A DNA stretch of 64,000 bases from Planctomycetes bacterium ADurb.Bin069. GTDB taxonomy: Bacteria > Planctomycetota > UBA8108 > UBA8890 > UBA8898. The DNA is taken from the NCBI GenBank assembly GCA_002070955.1, contig MWEK01000011.1:1-64000 (forward strand), in the 5' to 3' direction. The first letter of the stretch is position 1; every line of letters begins with the position of its first letter. Positions 55,074 to 62,919 of this stretch are shown here, in pieces. The position numbers and the translations under genes were made by a program. The notes below the pieces were generated by a model. It did no database searches, was not told where the DNA came from, and saw nothing but the letters and a program-made list of their open reading frames with translations.

Positions 55074-57929
55074 TCACCGCTCGGCCCGCGCCGTCTCCGG
55101 CGGGCGCTCGATCAAGAGCGCGGCGCTCTCCGCGCGCAGCGCGAGGAGCTGTTCCTCCTGCTCCGCGCTGAACGAACCGAGCCGCTGGCCGTAGGTGTCG
55201 ATCCACAGGGTCAGCCGCTCGCGGGCCTCCTTGTCCAGGACGGCGCCGCGGTGTCCCCCCGGTGCTTTGAGCAAGGCGAGCAACGGGCTCCGGCTCGCCG
55301 CGCCCTCGCCCTCGATCGAACGGCCTTGGTGGTAGCGCGCGACCACGTGGTCCCGGAGGCTCGGCGCTCCGTAGCGGACCAGCGTTTCGTAGGACTTGGC
55401 GGCGGTCAGATCGAAGGCGGCGCCCTCGGCTCCCGGCGCGTGGCACGCCGCGCAATGCCGGTCGAGGACGGGCTGGACGAGGCGATCGTACCGCAGCGGC
55501 CAGGAGCCTTCGGGGCCCACGGCGATTTTGGACGGCGCGCGCCGCGCGGCCAGCGCCGGCTTTTGCGGCGCCGCGGTGTTGCGCCCCTCGTGGCAGCCCG
55601 CGCAGCTCAGCGTCTGGCCGGGCTGAACGTGTGTGGCGCTGCGCATGGTCTGGACGGCGACGCCGGCGGCATCGAGGGCCTGGAAGAAGACGATCACGCC
55701 GGCGGGCGCGCGAAAATAGGCCGAGCCGTCCTCCTCCACCGGCACGGTGCCGAGAACGCACTTGCCCGGATCGTCGCGCGTGATGCCCAGGGCGGGAAAG
55801 TTCATGGTGGGATGGGTCTTGGGCGGGATTGCGACGATTCTGAGCGCGGCGATCTTCCCGCGGGCGTCGGGCCCGAGGCCGTTGTAAACGTCCGCGAGCA
55901 GGAAGCGGCCCTCTTTCGGTCCCTCCGCGGCGGCGTGGTTCGGCATGACGGGCGGCGCGGGCGGCGGCCTGAGCGGCGCGGGGTACATCGTCGAGATCTC
56001 GGGGTCGCGGTACAGAAGCTCCATGGCGCCCGTGGCGTCGAAAAGGTAAAGCCCCATGCCGTTGGGCGGCCTGAGCACCGAATGCCAGCGGTCCCAACCG
56101 GCGCTCGCCGCGGGCGCCAGCGTTCCCTCGCAGCCCCACGTCACCAGGTGAAAGCGCTCCGACAGCGGGTAGGGGTTGGCGTAGTACGAGAGCGGCCAGC
56201 CCTCGATCTCGGGAAAGGGCACCTCGGGCGTCAGGCGCACGATGGGGAGATGGCTCTCGGCGCCGACGGCGGGGTCCAGCAGGACCAGGCTGCCCTTGGT
56301 CTGGTCGTGGTGGGCCGAGGCCGTGAAGATGATCTTGTGGGAGCCCGGGACGGGCCGCGGCTCGAAGGCGCAGTGCGGCGCCGCCGTGAAGTTCTTGAAG
56401 ACGATGCGCGCGTTGGTGCCGTCCGGGTTGATGGACCACAGTCCCATGTACGGCATGTTGTCGCGGTCGACATAGTCCCAGCGGCTGTAGAGCACGGAGC
56501 CGTCGTGCGCCACGGCCGGAGTCCACTCGAACATCTCGAAGGGCGAAATAGCGGTCAGATCCCCGCCGCCGGCATCCATGGTGTGGAGGGTGTAGACGGC
56601 GCAAGGCCGCTCCGGGCCGCCGCCGCAGCGCACGTACGCATCCGGAAGATCGGGGACGAGCGCCGTCTGCCCGGCGCTCCCGCGGCCGCACTGCACGAAC
56701 TGCCCGCGGCGCGTCGACAGGAAGAGGATTCTGCCGCCGGGCAGGTAGCGCGCATCGAAGTCATCGTATTTGCCCCGCGTGAGCTGCCTGAGGCCCGTGC
56801 CGTCGGTCCGCATTTCGAAGATGTGATAAAAAGCGTCCTCGGGCACGTTGCGCTTGTCTAGTTTGTTCTGCTCGCCGGCGAGGGCGGCGTAGTGGCGGCA
56901 CCAGGCGAAGAGCAGACGGTCGCCTTCGTAGGAGAGCACGGGCTGCAGGAAGCTGCCGGGCTCGGTGAAGGCGTGGCTGATCGACTCGGCGACGGGCGCG
57001 TCGTGCTTCCACCCGCGCACGAGGTAGATGCCGCCGCCCGGCCGCGACCACCAGCCCAGGTACTGGTCGGACATATGGTTGAAACTGCCCGGGACGCGCT
57101 TGGCGCAGAGCAGCGCGTCGAAGTCCAGGACGGGGTGGGAGAGCAGCAGCGCGCGCTGGAGCCACCGCGCTTGGAAATACCGCTCCCGGGCCGGCGCCTC
57201 GCCGCGGGCCGGCGCCGCGGCGAGGCGCTCGAGCGCGGCGGCGTGTCCGCCGGCGTCGCGGCCCGCGGCGCGCAGCTCTTCGATGAGCCCCCGGCAACGC
57301 GCGACGATCTCGGCCGTCCGCGCGGCGAAGGGCGGCGTCGCGATCGCGGTGTGATTCCGCGACCACTGCGACACGCTGGTCTGGTCGGCGGGCTTGCCGC
57401 GGCCCAGATCGGCGCCGTCGGGCGCGAGGACCTCGACCTCGTCCAGGTGGAGGTAGCCGGTGCCCGGCGCCTGAATTCGGACGAACCGCGCGGCCTTCCC
57501 GGCAAGTTCGATGCAGAGCGGTTTCCCATCCGGAACGCCGCCGAAGGTGGTGCCGTCGTGGGTGTAGACGCGCTCCCACGCCCCGCCGTCGGTGGACAGG
57601 AGCGCCGAGATCCGCGCCGAGCGTTCGGCGCCCCCATCGCAACGGTTCCACAGGACGAGACGCCCGATCGGCACCGCGGCTCCCAGGTCGACCTGCCACC
57701 AGGGGTCCAAGGCAAGCCCCGTGTGAAAGCCGTAAGAACCGTTCTTGACGCCGTCACAGCCGCCGGCGGCGTCCGACGCCGGCGTGACCGGGCCCGGGGC
57801 CGCGGCGGCGCGATACTGCTCCTGTAGGATCCAGTCCGCCTCGATGGCTTGCCTGAAGTCGGAGGGCGCGGACGCGGCGACAATGGCGCCGGCACAGGCC
57901 AGGGCGAGGAATGTCCCGCTATGGTGCAT
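55074..57929 (-). CDS. HzsA-like diheme cytochrome with N-terminal F5/8-type C (discoidin) domain
   Basis: 951 residues from ATG 57929. After the signal peptide, residues 45-170 are a discoidin/F5-8C module (DPWWQVDLGAAVPIGRLVLW, AARFVRIQAPGTGYLHLDEV), commonly a carbohydrate-binding fold. Residues 270-730 form the propeller (YDDFDARYLPGGRILFLSTR, EWTPAVAHDGSVLYSRWDYV). Heme sites are CAGCH at 776-780 and CAACH at 826-830, exactly the same spacing as in the two sister proteins. The C-terminal 120 residues resemble the closing helical part of planctomycete PSCyt proteins (LLALLKAPGGHRGAVLDKEA, RERLTLWIDTYG). It is a monocistronic unit with TATACT as its -10 box. Confidence 0.85.
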   Translation of the reverse strand: MHHSGTFLALACAGAIVAASAPSDFRQAIEADWILQEQYRAAAAPGPVTPASDAAGGCDGVKNGSYGFHTGLALDPWWQVDLGAAVPIGRLVLWNRCDGGAERSARISALLSTDGGAWERVYTHDGTTFGGVPDGKPLCIELAGKAARFVRIQAPGTGYLHLDEVEVLAPDGADLGRGKPADQTSVSQWSRNHTAIATPPFAARTAEIVARCRGLIEELRAAGRDAGGHAAALERLAAAPARGEAPARERYFQARWLQRALLLSHPVLDFDALLCAKRVPGSFNHMSDQYLGWWSRPGGGIYLVRGWKHDAPVAESISHAFTEPGSFLQPVLSYEGDRLLFAWCRHYAALAGEQNKLDKRNVPEDAFYHIFEMRTDGTGLRQLTRGKYDDFDARYLPGGRILFLSTRRGQFVQCGRGSAGQTALVPDLPDAYVRCGGGPERPCAVYTLHTMDAGGGDLTAISPFEMFEWTPAVAHDGSVLYSRWDYVDRDNMPYMGLWSINPDGTNARIVFKNFTAAPHCAFEPRPVPGSHKIIFTASAHHDQTKGSLVLLDPAVGAESHLPIVRLTPEVPFPEIEGWPLSYYANPYPLSERFHLVTWGCEGTLAPAASAGWDRWHSVLRPPNGMGLYLFDATGAMELLYRDPEISTMYPAPLRPPPAPPVMPNHAAAEGPKEGRFLLADVYNGLGPDARGKIAALRIVAIPPKTHPTMNFPALGITRDDPGKCVLGTVPVEEDGSAYFRAPAGVIVFFQALDAAGVAVQTMRSATHVQPGQTLSCAGCHEGRNTAAPQKPALAARRAPSKIAVGPEGSWPLRYDRLVQPVLDRHCAACHAPGAEGAAFDLTAAKSYETLVRYGAPSLRDHVVARYHQGRSIEGEGAASRSPLLALLKAPGGHRGAVLDKEARERLTLWIDTYGQRLGSFSAEQEEQLLALRAESAALLIERPPETARAER

Positions 57930-57960
57930 GCAGAGTCTCCGCGGAGTTCGGGCGCCCTCC

Positions 57961-57966
57961 AGTATA
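57961..57966 (-). promoter_or_regulatory. -10 box of the third HzsA-like gene
   Basis: TATACT on the minus strand at 57966-57961, 31 nt before ATG 57929. The -35 region (TCCTCA at 17 nt) is weak. A GGAG site lies in the leader. Confidence 0.4.
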
Positions 57967-58029
57967 GGCGCGCGGCGGGCGGCTGAGGAGTGGCCGCGCC
58001 GAGAACGCGGGAAAAAATGCGCGCGGCCC

Positions 58030-58057
58030 TCGACAAACGCCGCCGGTGCGGTATAAT
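58030..58057 (+). promoter_or_regulatory. Promoter of the cold-shock gene
   Basis: TCGACA (58030-58035), 16-nt spacer, consensus TATAAT (58052-58057). Expected +1 near 58064, giving a leader of about 138 nt. Confidence 0.65.
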
Positions 58058-58097
58058 CTAAAGCCTATAGAATCTACAGTCTGTGACGTCGTTACGA

Positions 58098-58175
58098 TCC
58101 GGGACGGAAGTTTCGCTTCGTTGCGCCGCGCGCAGCGGGTTTTCCGCCCCGGATTTTTTTTCCGCTGCGCGGCGG
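58098..58175 (+). promoter_or_regulatory. Structured 5' leader: terminator-like hairpin plus pseudoknot-forming helix
   Basis: Helix 1 pairs 58098-58109 with 58142-58153 (12 positions, one A-C mismatch) and is followed by eight T residues (58154-58161), the form of an intrinsic terminator. Helix 2 pairs 58129-58138, inside the loop of helix 1, with 58162-58171 just past the T tract (10 consecutive pairs). Both together would be an H-type pseudoknot. Cold-shock mRNAs are known to use long temperature-dependent leaders. Confidence 0.6.
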
Positions 58176-58201
58176 CCGGACGATGACGGAGGTTTTGTCA
58201 C

Positions 58202-58405
58202 ATGATGCGTGGTCAGATCAACAGGCTCAAGACCGATCGCGGGTTCGGGTTTATTCGCTCGGCCAACGGGGAGGACGTGTTCTTCCACCGCAGCGCCGTG
58301 GTCGATAACGACTTCGACCGGCTTCGCGAGGGTCAGGAAGTGACGTTCGAGTCCGAAAGCTCGCCGCGCGGCGCGCGCGCCAAGAACGTCAAAGTCGTCA
58401 TGTAA
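58202..58405 (+). CDS. CspA-family cold-shock protein
   Basis: 67 residues, a complete cold-shock domain: MRGQINRLKTDRGFGFIRSA (RNP1 GFGFI) and GEDVFFHRSAVV (RNP2 VFFHRS), ending in GARAKNVKVV. It binds single-stranded RNA or DNA and melts secondary structure. GGAGG (58188-58192) sits 9 nt before the first of two adjacent ATG codons. The GC-rich 117 bp after the stop contain several self-complementary GCGCCGG tracts but no clear T run. Confidence 0.95.
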   Translation: MMRGQINRLKTDRGFGFIRSANGEDVFFHRSAVVDNDFDRLREGQEVTFESESSPRGARAKNVKVVM

Positions 58406-58522
58406 CCGGCGCGCCGGCGCGTTCCCGGCGCCGATCCGCGGCGGGCCCGGCGGCAAGCGCCGGGTCGGCCGCGCCGGCGCCGGGCGCGCGTTGCGTTTCC
58501 AATCCTTCCCTGTGAGGCTCGC

Positions 58523-59797
58523 TTACTTGTTGAGCCGGCGATACCAGCCCCGGTTCTCGCTCGCGAGACGCTGCATGAAGGCCTCGTCGTATATCCCCCG
58601 ATCCGCCGCGGCGAAGCCGTAGGTGATGATCCGCGCGCCGACGAGGTAATTGAAGTCCCCGACCATCCGCTCGATCGCGGCGGGATTGCCGCCGACGGAG
58701 GGGGCGCCGTCGGAGAGCAGGTAGATCGTGTCCAGCTCGTCGACGGGCAGCGCCAGCTTCACCGCGTCGAAGATATTCGTCCCCCGGTCCGTTTCCAGGT
58801 CCCGCGCGTACCGCTTGGCGCTGTCGATGTTCGCGGAACTCGCGCTTTCGAGGGCTAGGCCGCGGCGCCACGGCAGCACCTTGGCGTGGTAGCCCGCGAG
58901 GTTGAATTTGTACCAAGCCTGGAGCTGCCCGAGGCAGCGCTCCAGCTCGCGCTTGACGATGGCGACCTTGCGCTCGCGGCGTTCGCCGGTTTCGGCGGCC
59001 GCGACGGAGCGGCGCGAACCCCGCGGGGCGAGCGTGGTTTCCTGCCGCATGCTCGACGAGACATCGATCAAAAACACCGCCCGGGGGGAGATCAAGTCCC
59101 CGAAGAAGGACACCGTGGGCCCGCTTTCCGCGGGCAGCGAGTAGTCGGCCTTGCCGGGGAGCTTGCGGCCGAGCTTCTTCCAGTTGTGCTCGATTCGGGC
59201 GGAGGTCGCGCCCTGGGGCGCCTCGGCGCCGAGGACGCGGTAGAGTTCGGCGCCGATGATCGTGAGGATCACCGAACCGCCCCCGGCCTTGGCCTCCTCG
59301 GCCTTGAGCAGCTCAAGGAGGGCATCGATCGCCTCGGGCCAGCGCGAGTCGCCGAGGAGCCTGAGGCCCCAGATCGAGAGCCGGAAATGGCTGCCGCGCG
59401 CCATGGCGACGAAGTGGGCGACGCGCTTCTCGCGCGTCATGGGAAACTTGCTAGCGAGCATCGCCTTCAGCATGACGACCTTGGCGGGCCACTGCGAGTT
59501 GCCCCAACTGTTGAGGACGGTCTCGGCGGTGGAGGCGAGGGCCGGGTCTTCGAGCTTCCGGAGCGCGGCGACCAGCCCCGCGTGCAGCCGGGCGCGGCCG
59601 CCGGCATCGAACCTGAGCCCGGCCTCGATGGCGGCGTACTGCCTGAGGACCTCGCCGGCGTTGGCCGCGCGCCGCTCGAGGAGCCGTTCGAACACCGCGA
59701 GGGCGTTGGCGGCCTCATCGCTTTTCGGCTCCGCGGCGGTCAGAGGCAGGGCGGCGAGGGCGCCCGCAGCCAGGGCGGCCAGGTATGCGCTTCGCAT
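58523..59797 (-). CDS. Exported VWA-domain protein with HEAT-like helical N-terminus
   Basis: 424 residues with a signal peptide ending at LTAAEP. Residues 25-190 are helical repeats (LEDPALASTAETVLNSWG, SIWGLRLLGDSRWPEAIDAL). Residues about 238-420 are a von Willebrand factor A domain with an intact MIDAS: AVFLIDVSSSMR (D-x-S-x-S), RGTNIFDAVKLAL (Thr) and IYLLSDGAPSVGG (Asp). VWA domains bind metal and protein or glycan ligands, and this architecture is frequent in planctomycete exported proteins. A TAGAAT box six bases before the ATG suggests a leaderless mRNA. Confidence 0.85.
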   Translation of the reverse strand: MRSAYLAALAAGALAALPLTAAEPKSDEAANALAVFERLLERRAANAGEVLRQYAAIEAGLRFDAGGRARLHAGLVAALRKLEDPALASTAETVLNSWGNSQWPAKVVMLKAMLASKFPMTREKRVAHFVAMARGSHFRLSIWGLRLLGDSRWPEAIDALLELLKAEEAKAGGGSVILTIIGAELYRVLGAEAPQGATSARIEHNWKKLGRKLPGKADYSLPAESGPTVSFFGDLISPRAVFLIDVSSSMRQETTLAPRGSRRSVAAAETGERRERKVAIVKRELERCLGQLQAWYKFNLAGYHAKVLPWRRGLALESASSANIDSAKRYARDLETDRGTNIFDAVKLALPVDELDTIYLLSDGAPSVGGNPAAIERMVGDFNYLVGARIITYGFAAADRGIYDEAFMQRLASENRGWYRRLNK

Positions 59798-59803
59798 AAT
59801 GCC

Positions 59804-59832
59804 ATTCTAAGGGACCTTGCGCCTTCCGACAA
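59804..59832 (-). promoter_or_regulatory. Promoter of the VWA gene, leaderless
   Basis: On the minus strand TTGTCG (59832-59827), 17-nt spacer, TAGAAT (59809-59804). Six bases separate the -10 box from ATG 59797, and no Shine-Dalgarno is seen. Confidence 0.6.
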
Positions 59833-59896
59833 ACACGGTTCCCTTCACGCGGGCTTCCGCGCAGCGCTGCAGGCTCCGCCGCCGGGTTGTCCACGC

Positions 59897-59925
59897 TTGC
59901 CGGCCGGCGCCGCGGCGGGCATGAT
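59897..59925 (+). promoter_or_regulatory. Promoter before the MetH-activation-domain gene
   Basis: TTGCCG (59897-59902), 17-nt spacer beginning GCCGG, CATGAT (59920-59925), then a GCCGGCGCG tract. This is a looser copy of the blocks at 4134 and 6311. Confidence 0.5.
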
Positions 59926-59992
59926 TGAAGCGCGCGCCGGCGCGGGCCGGCGGCGAGCGGTTCAGGCCGCCGCGGGCGGTCCGGGAGGCTCC

Positions 59993-60694
59993 ATGAGCGC
60001 GCCGATCGTTCTAGATACGATTTCCGTTACGTTCGACGAAGCGGCGCTCCGGGAAAGGCTTCGCCTCGCGCCTGGAAGCGACGAGGCGCGGGAGTTCGGC
60101 GTCTTGCTCGAGCGCGCGCGGGCGGTGGGCCGCCCGAAGGCGCTCTACACGACGGCGTTCGTCGCCGCGCGCCGCGGCGCTACGGTGGTCCTCAACGCCG
60201 AAACGTTCGCCAGCCCCGTTTTGGCGCGCAACCTGAGAAGCGTGGAGCGCGTGTTCCCCTATGTCGCCACCTGCGGCGTCGAATACGACGCGCTGCCCCT
60301 CCCCGAGGAGAGCATGTTGTGCCGCTTCTGGCTCGACGAGATCAAGGCGGAGGCGCTCGAGCAGGCGCACGCGGCGCTCCGGCGGCGCATCGAGGAGCAG
60401 TTCCGGCCGGGGAAGCTGGCCGGCATGAACCCGGGGGCGTCGGGGATAGCGATTTGGTCCATCACGGACCAGCGGCCGCTTTTCCGGCTCCTGGGCGACG
60501 TCGAGGGGCTGATCGGCGTCCGCCTGACCGAGAGCTGCCTCATGATCCCCAACAAGTCGCTTTCCGGCCTGTTTTTCCCCAGCGAGTTCGGTTTCGACAA
60601 CTGCGCGGTCTGTCCCCGCGCGGGATGCCGCGGCCGCCGCGCTCCCTACGATCCCCGCATGGCGGCGCTGCTCGGAGGGTGTGGGAAGCCGTAA
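59993..60694 (+). CDS. Stand-alone methionine-synthase activation-domain protein
   Basis: 233 residues from ATG 59993 behind GGGAGG. The C-terminal half carries LTESCLMIPNKSLSGLFFPS and NCAVCPRAGCRGRRAPYDPR, the version of the cobalamin-dependent methionine synthase activation (AdoMet-binding) domain found as small separate proteins in anaerobes. The three-cysteine cluster replaces the classical RxxxGYxxCPD ending. No B12-binding or homocysteine domains are present. It may help reductive reactivation of a corrinoid protein encoded elsewhere. No signal peptide. Confidence 0.82.
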   Translation: MSAPIVLDTISVTFDEAALRERLRLAPGSDEAREFGVLLERARAVGRPKALYTTAFVAARRGATVVLNAETFASPVLARNLRSVERVFPYVATCGVEYDALPLPEESMLCRFWLDEIKAEALEQAHAALRRRIEEQFRPGKLAGMNPGASGIAIWSITDQRPLFRLLGDVEGLIGVRLTESCLMIPNKSLSGLFFPSEFGFDNCAVCPRAGCRGRRAPYDPRMAALLGGCGKP

Positions 60695-60704
60695 AGCCGG
60701 CGCG

Positions 60705-62783
60705 CTAGGGCGTCTTCGGGTGCGCGATCTTCGGGAGGTAGGCGGCGTAGTCGAAGTCCGGGCTGTGGAGCGGGACGTGGCATACCAGGCAGGCGGCCTC
60801 GCCGGGGCGGCCGTAGGGGCGGAGCGGGTCGTCGCAGTGGTCGGCGCCGGCGCCGTGGCATGACTCGCACTGGACGGCGGCCATGGCCGGCGTGTCCTCG
60901 TAGAGCGTGAAGCCGCCCGTGAATTGGAACCCGTTCGTGTGGCAGGCGAAGCACTCCGGATCGTAGTCGCGGTTGCGTTCGACCAGCGTCTGCCAGGCGA
61001 GCGCATGCGCGGTCTGCCGCCAAGACCTCCATTCGGACGGGTGGCAAGCCGTGCAGTTTTGCACGCCGACGTACCGCGTGCCCGTGGGCGGTGGGCCCAC
61101 GGGGTACTCGGTCAGGATGTCGCGCAAGGCCGCGGCCACGCGCGCGAGGTAGTCGCCGTGCAGGGTGACCATGTCGGGGTGATCAGGCCAGGCGTCGTCC
61201 AGGAGCACGGCGCTGCCGGCGACTTCGGCGAGGGCGCCCGTCCGATCGAAGGTCAACTCGAGGCGGCCGACATGCATGCCGTCCCACCCCAGATTGACGA
61301 GATGCGTCGCGCCGGCGAGCTCCGGCTCGGCGAAGGAATTCAGGTTGGTATCGTGGCCGGCGATGGCGATGTCGTACCCGGGGATGTCGGCAAGGAGAGG
61401 GCGAAGCTCCGCCAGGGGCACGTGGGCCAGCAGGACTTTCAGATCCGTCCCGGCAAGGTGCGCCAGGCCCTCGCGCATGGCGTCGGCGGTGGCCGCCATG
61501 GCCAGCGGGCGCCCCGGATCGGAATGCTCCCGCACGTAGGGCGTGAAGCCTTCCCAGGCGACGCCCGCGATGCCGATCGTGATCCCCGCGACGGCGAAGG
61601 TGTGCGCGGGCGCGAAGACCGGGACTTCGTCGGCGAGGACCGACGCGCTGACCAGCGCCGTGTCCAGCCCCCCGGCGATCCCGGCCAGAAAACGATCGCC
61701 GAACACGAGGTCGCCCTCCCCGACGTTGACGGCCGCGTAGCCGAGGCGGTCCATGGCCTGGAGCATGAACTCGGCGGCGATGCGCAACTGAATCGAGCTT
61801 TTCTCCGAGATGCGGCCTTCCCGGGCGATGAAGTCGCCGGCGTCGACGAGGCACACGCCGCACCCCTCCTGCCTGACCGAATCGAAGAAACTCGCCCGCC
61901 GGGCGAGCCCGCCGAGCGGGTGGGAGATTCAGCCGCAGGGCTCGAGGTTTCCGAAGACGTCCGCGGTGTAGAGGAGCGCGATCCGGGTCGTGTCGGCGGC
62001 GAAAAACGTCCGCGCGCCCACGGCGACGGTGTTGTCGTCCTCGTTTCCGGCCTCGTCGCGGGGCCGGATTACGAAGCAGTAGTCGGTCGCCGGCTCCAGG
62101 CCTCCGACGACGCACTGAAGCGTTCCAGGGAGTGTGAGCAGGACGGGGCGGTCGTAGCCGATGGCGTCCGCGCTCGGCCCCTGGTACACGGCGTACCTCA
62201 GCCGGTGGAAAGGCGAGCCGCCCGCGGGGTCGATCGCCGGGAACCAGGACAGCGCGATGGCCGAGGCGCTCACCGCCTCGGCGCGGTGCTGATAGAAGAA
62301 GAAGTACGGCGCGTACGTGTCGGGAATCGCGCCGGTCGTGAAGCGGCTGGTGCAGGGGGCGGTGGAGCGGTCGACATCGAGCCGGGCGCCGTCGGCGGCG
62401 GCGATGCAGGGCGAGATCTCGACGCGGTAGCGGCGGCGGGGAAGGGCGAGCGGCGCCTTGGGCGCGAGCCGGTAGCAAGGGCCGGCCGCGATGCCGGGAG
62501 GAGCGATGTCGGCGGGGACCTCCGCGCCGCTCTCCTCGTCGATGAGCCTGAAAGTCAGCCCGGAAACGGCGCCGGCTGCCGGCGCGCGGGAGAAACAGGC
62601 CGTGACGACGGCGTTGGACGGGACATCGAGCGCGCCGTCCGGCGGTGCGACGGACACGAGGTAGAAGGGGGGCGCGGAGGGCTCGGCGGCCCCGGCGCCG
62701 CCGCCGCGGTATACGGATTTGTCGCACCCCGCGGCGAGGGCGCACAAGACCGCGCATGTTATCGGCAACCCGGCACGGCGCAT
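60705..62783 (-). CDS. UshA-like metallophosphoesterase / tetraheme cytochrome lipoprotein, selenocysteine-containing
   Basis: 692 residues from ATG 62783 (GAGG upstream), reading an in-frame TGA at 61931-61929 as Sec285. The lipobox LAAGC (residues 16-20) marks a lipoprotein. Residues 38-150 are a Big_5-like and 160-260 an FN3-like domain. The UshA-like region begins LLYTADVFGNLEPCG-U285 and continues LGGLARRASFFDSV, CLVDAGDF, GDLVFGDRF, AGVAWEGFTPYV, IAIAGHDTN and HLVNLGWDG. Relatives have Cys at position 285 (EPCGC). The usual D-x-H metal motif reads D-V-F. Four heme sites follow at residues 577, 611, 639 and 665 (CTACH, CFACH, CESCH, CLVCH), as in cytochrome c554-like proteins. Conventional gene calling splits it at the TGA. 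Confidence 0.8.
61891..61931 (-). promoter_or_regulatory. In-frame UGA codon and candidate SECIS hairpin
   Basis: TGA is at 61931-61929. Downstream on the mRNA, CUCGCCC (61907-61901), loop GGC, GGGCGAG (61897-61891) forms a perfect 7-bp stem. Its loop starts 29 nt after the UGA and has G in the first positions, meeting the loose bacterial SECIS rules. It lacks the GGUCU loop of the other selenoprotein gene. Confidence 0.55.
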
Positions 62784-62919
62784 GCGATCCTCGTCCTTCG
62801 CAGCGTTCCCGTCATTCGTGGCCGATTCCGGCCTTCGCACTTAAGATGGTTCTATGATAACACAAGTGCGGCGTCGGGATGCACGATATTGAACCAGGTA
62901 GGCAGTCAAGGGGAGGTAA

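Noticed and set aside
61929..61931. Two separate genes: a Big_5/FN3 lipoprotein and a 5'-nucleotidase/cytochrome
   Set aside because: The phosphoesterase first strand (LLYTADVFGNLEPCG) lies before the TGA and its continuation LGGLARRA after it, so neither half is a complete domain alone.
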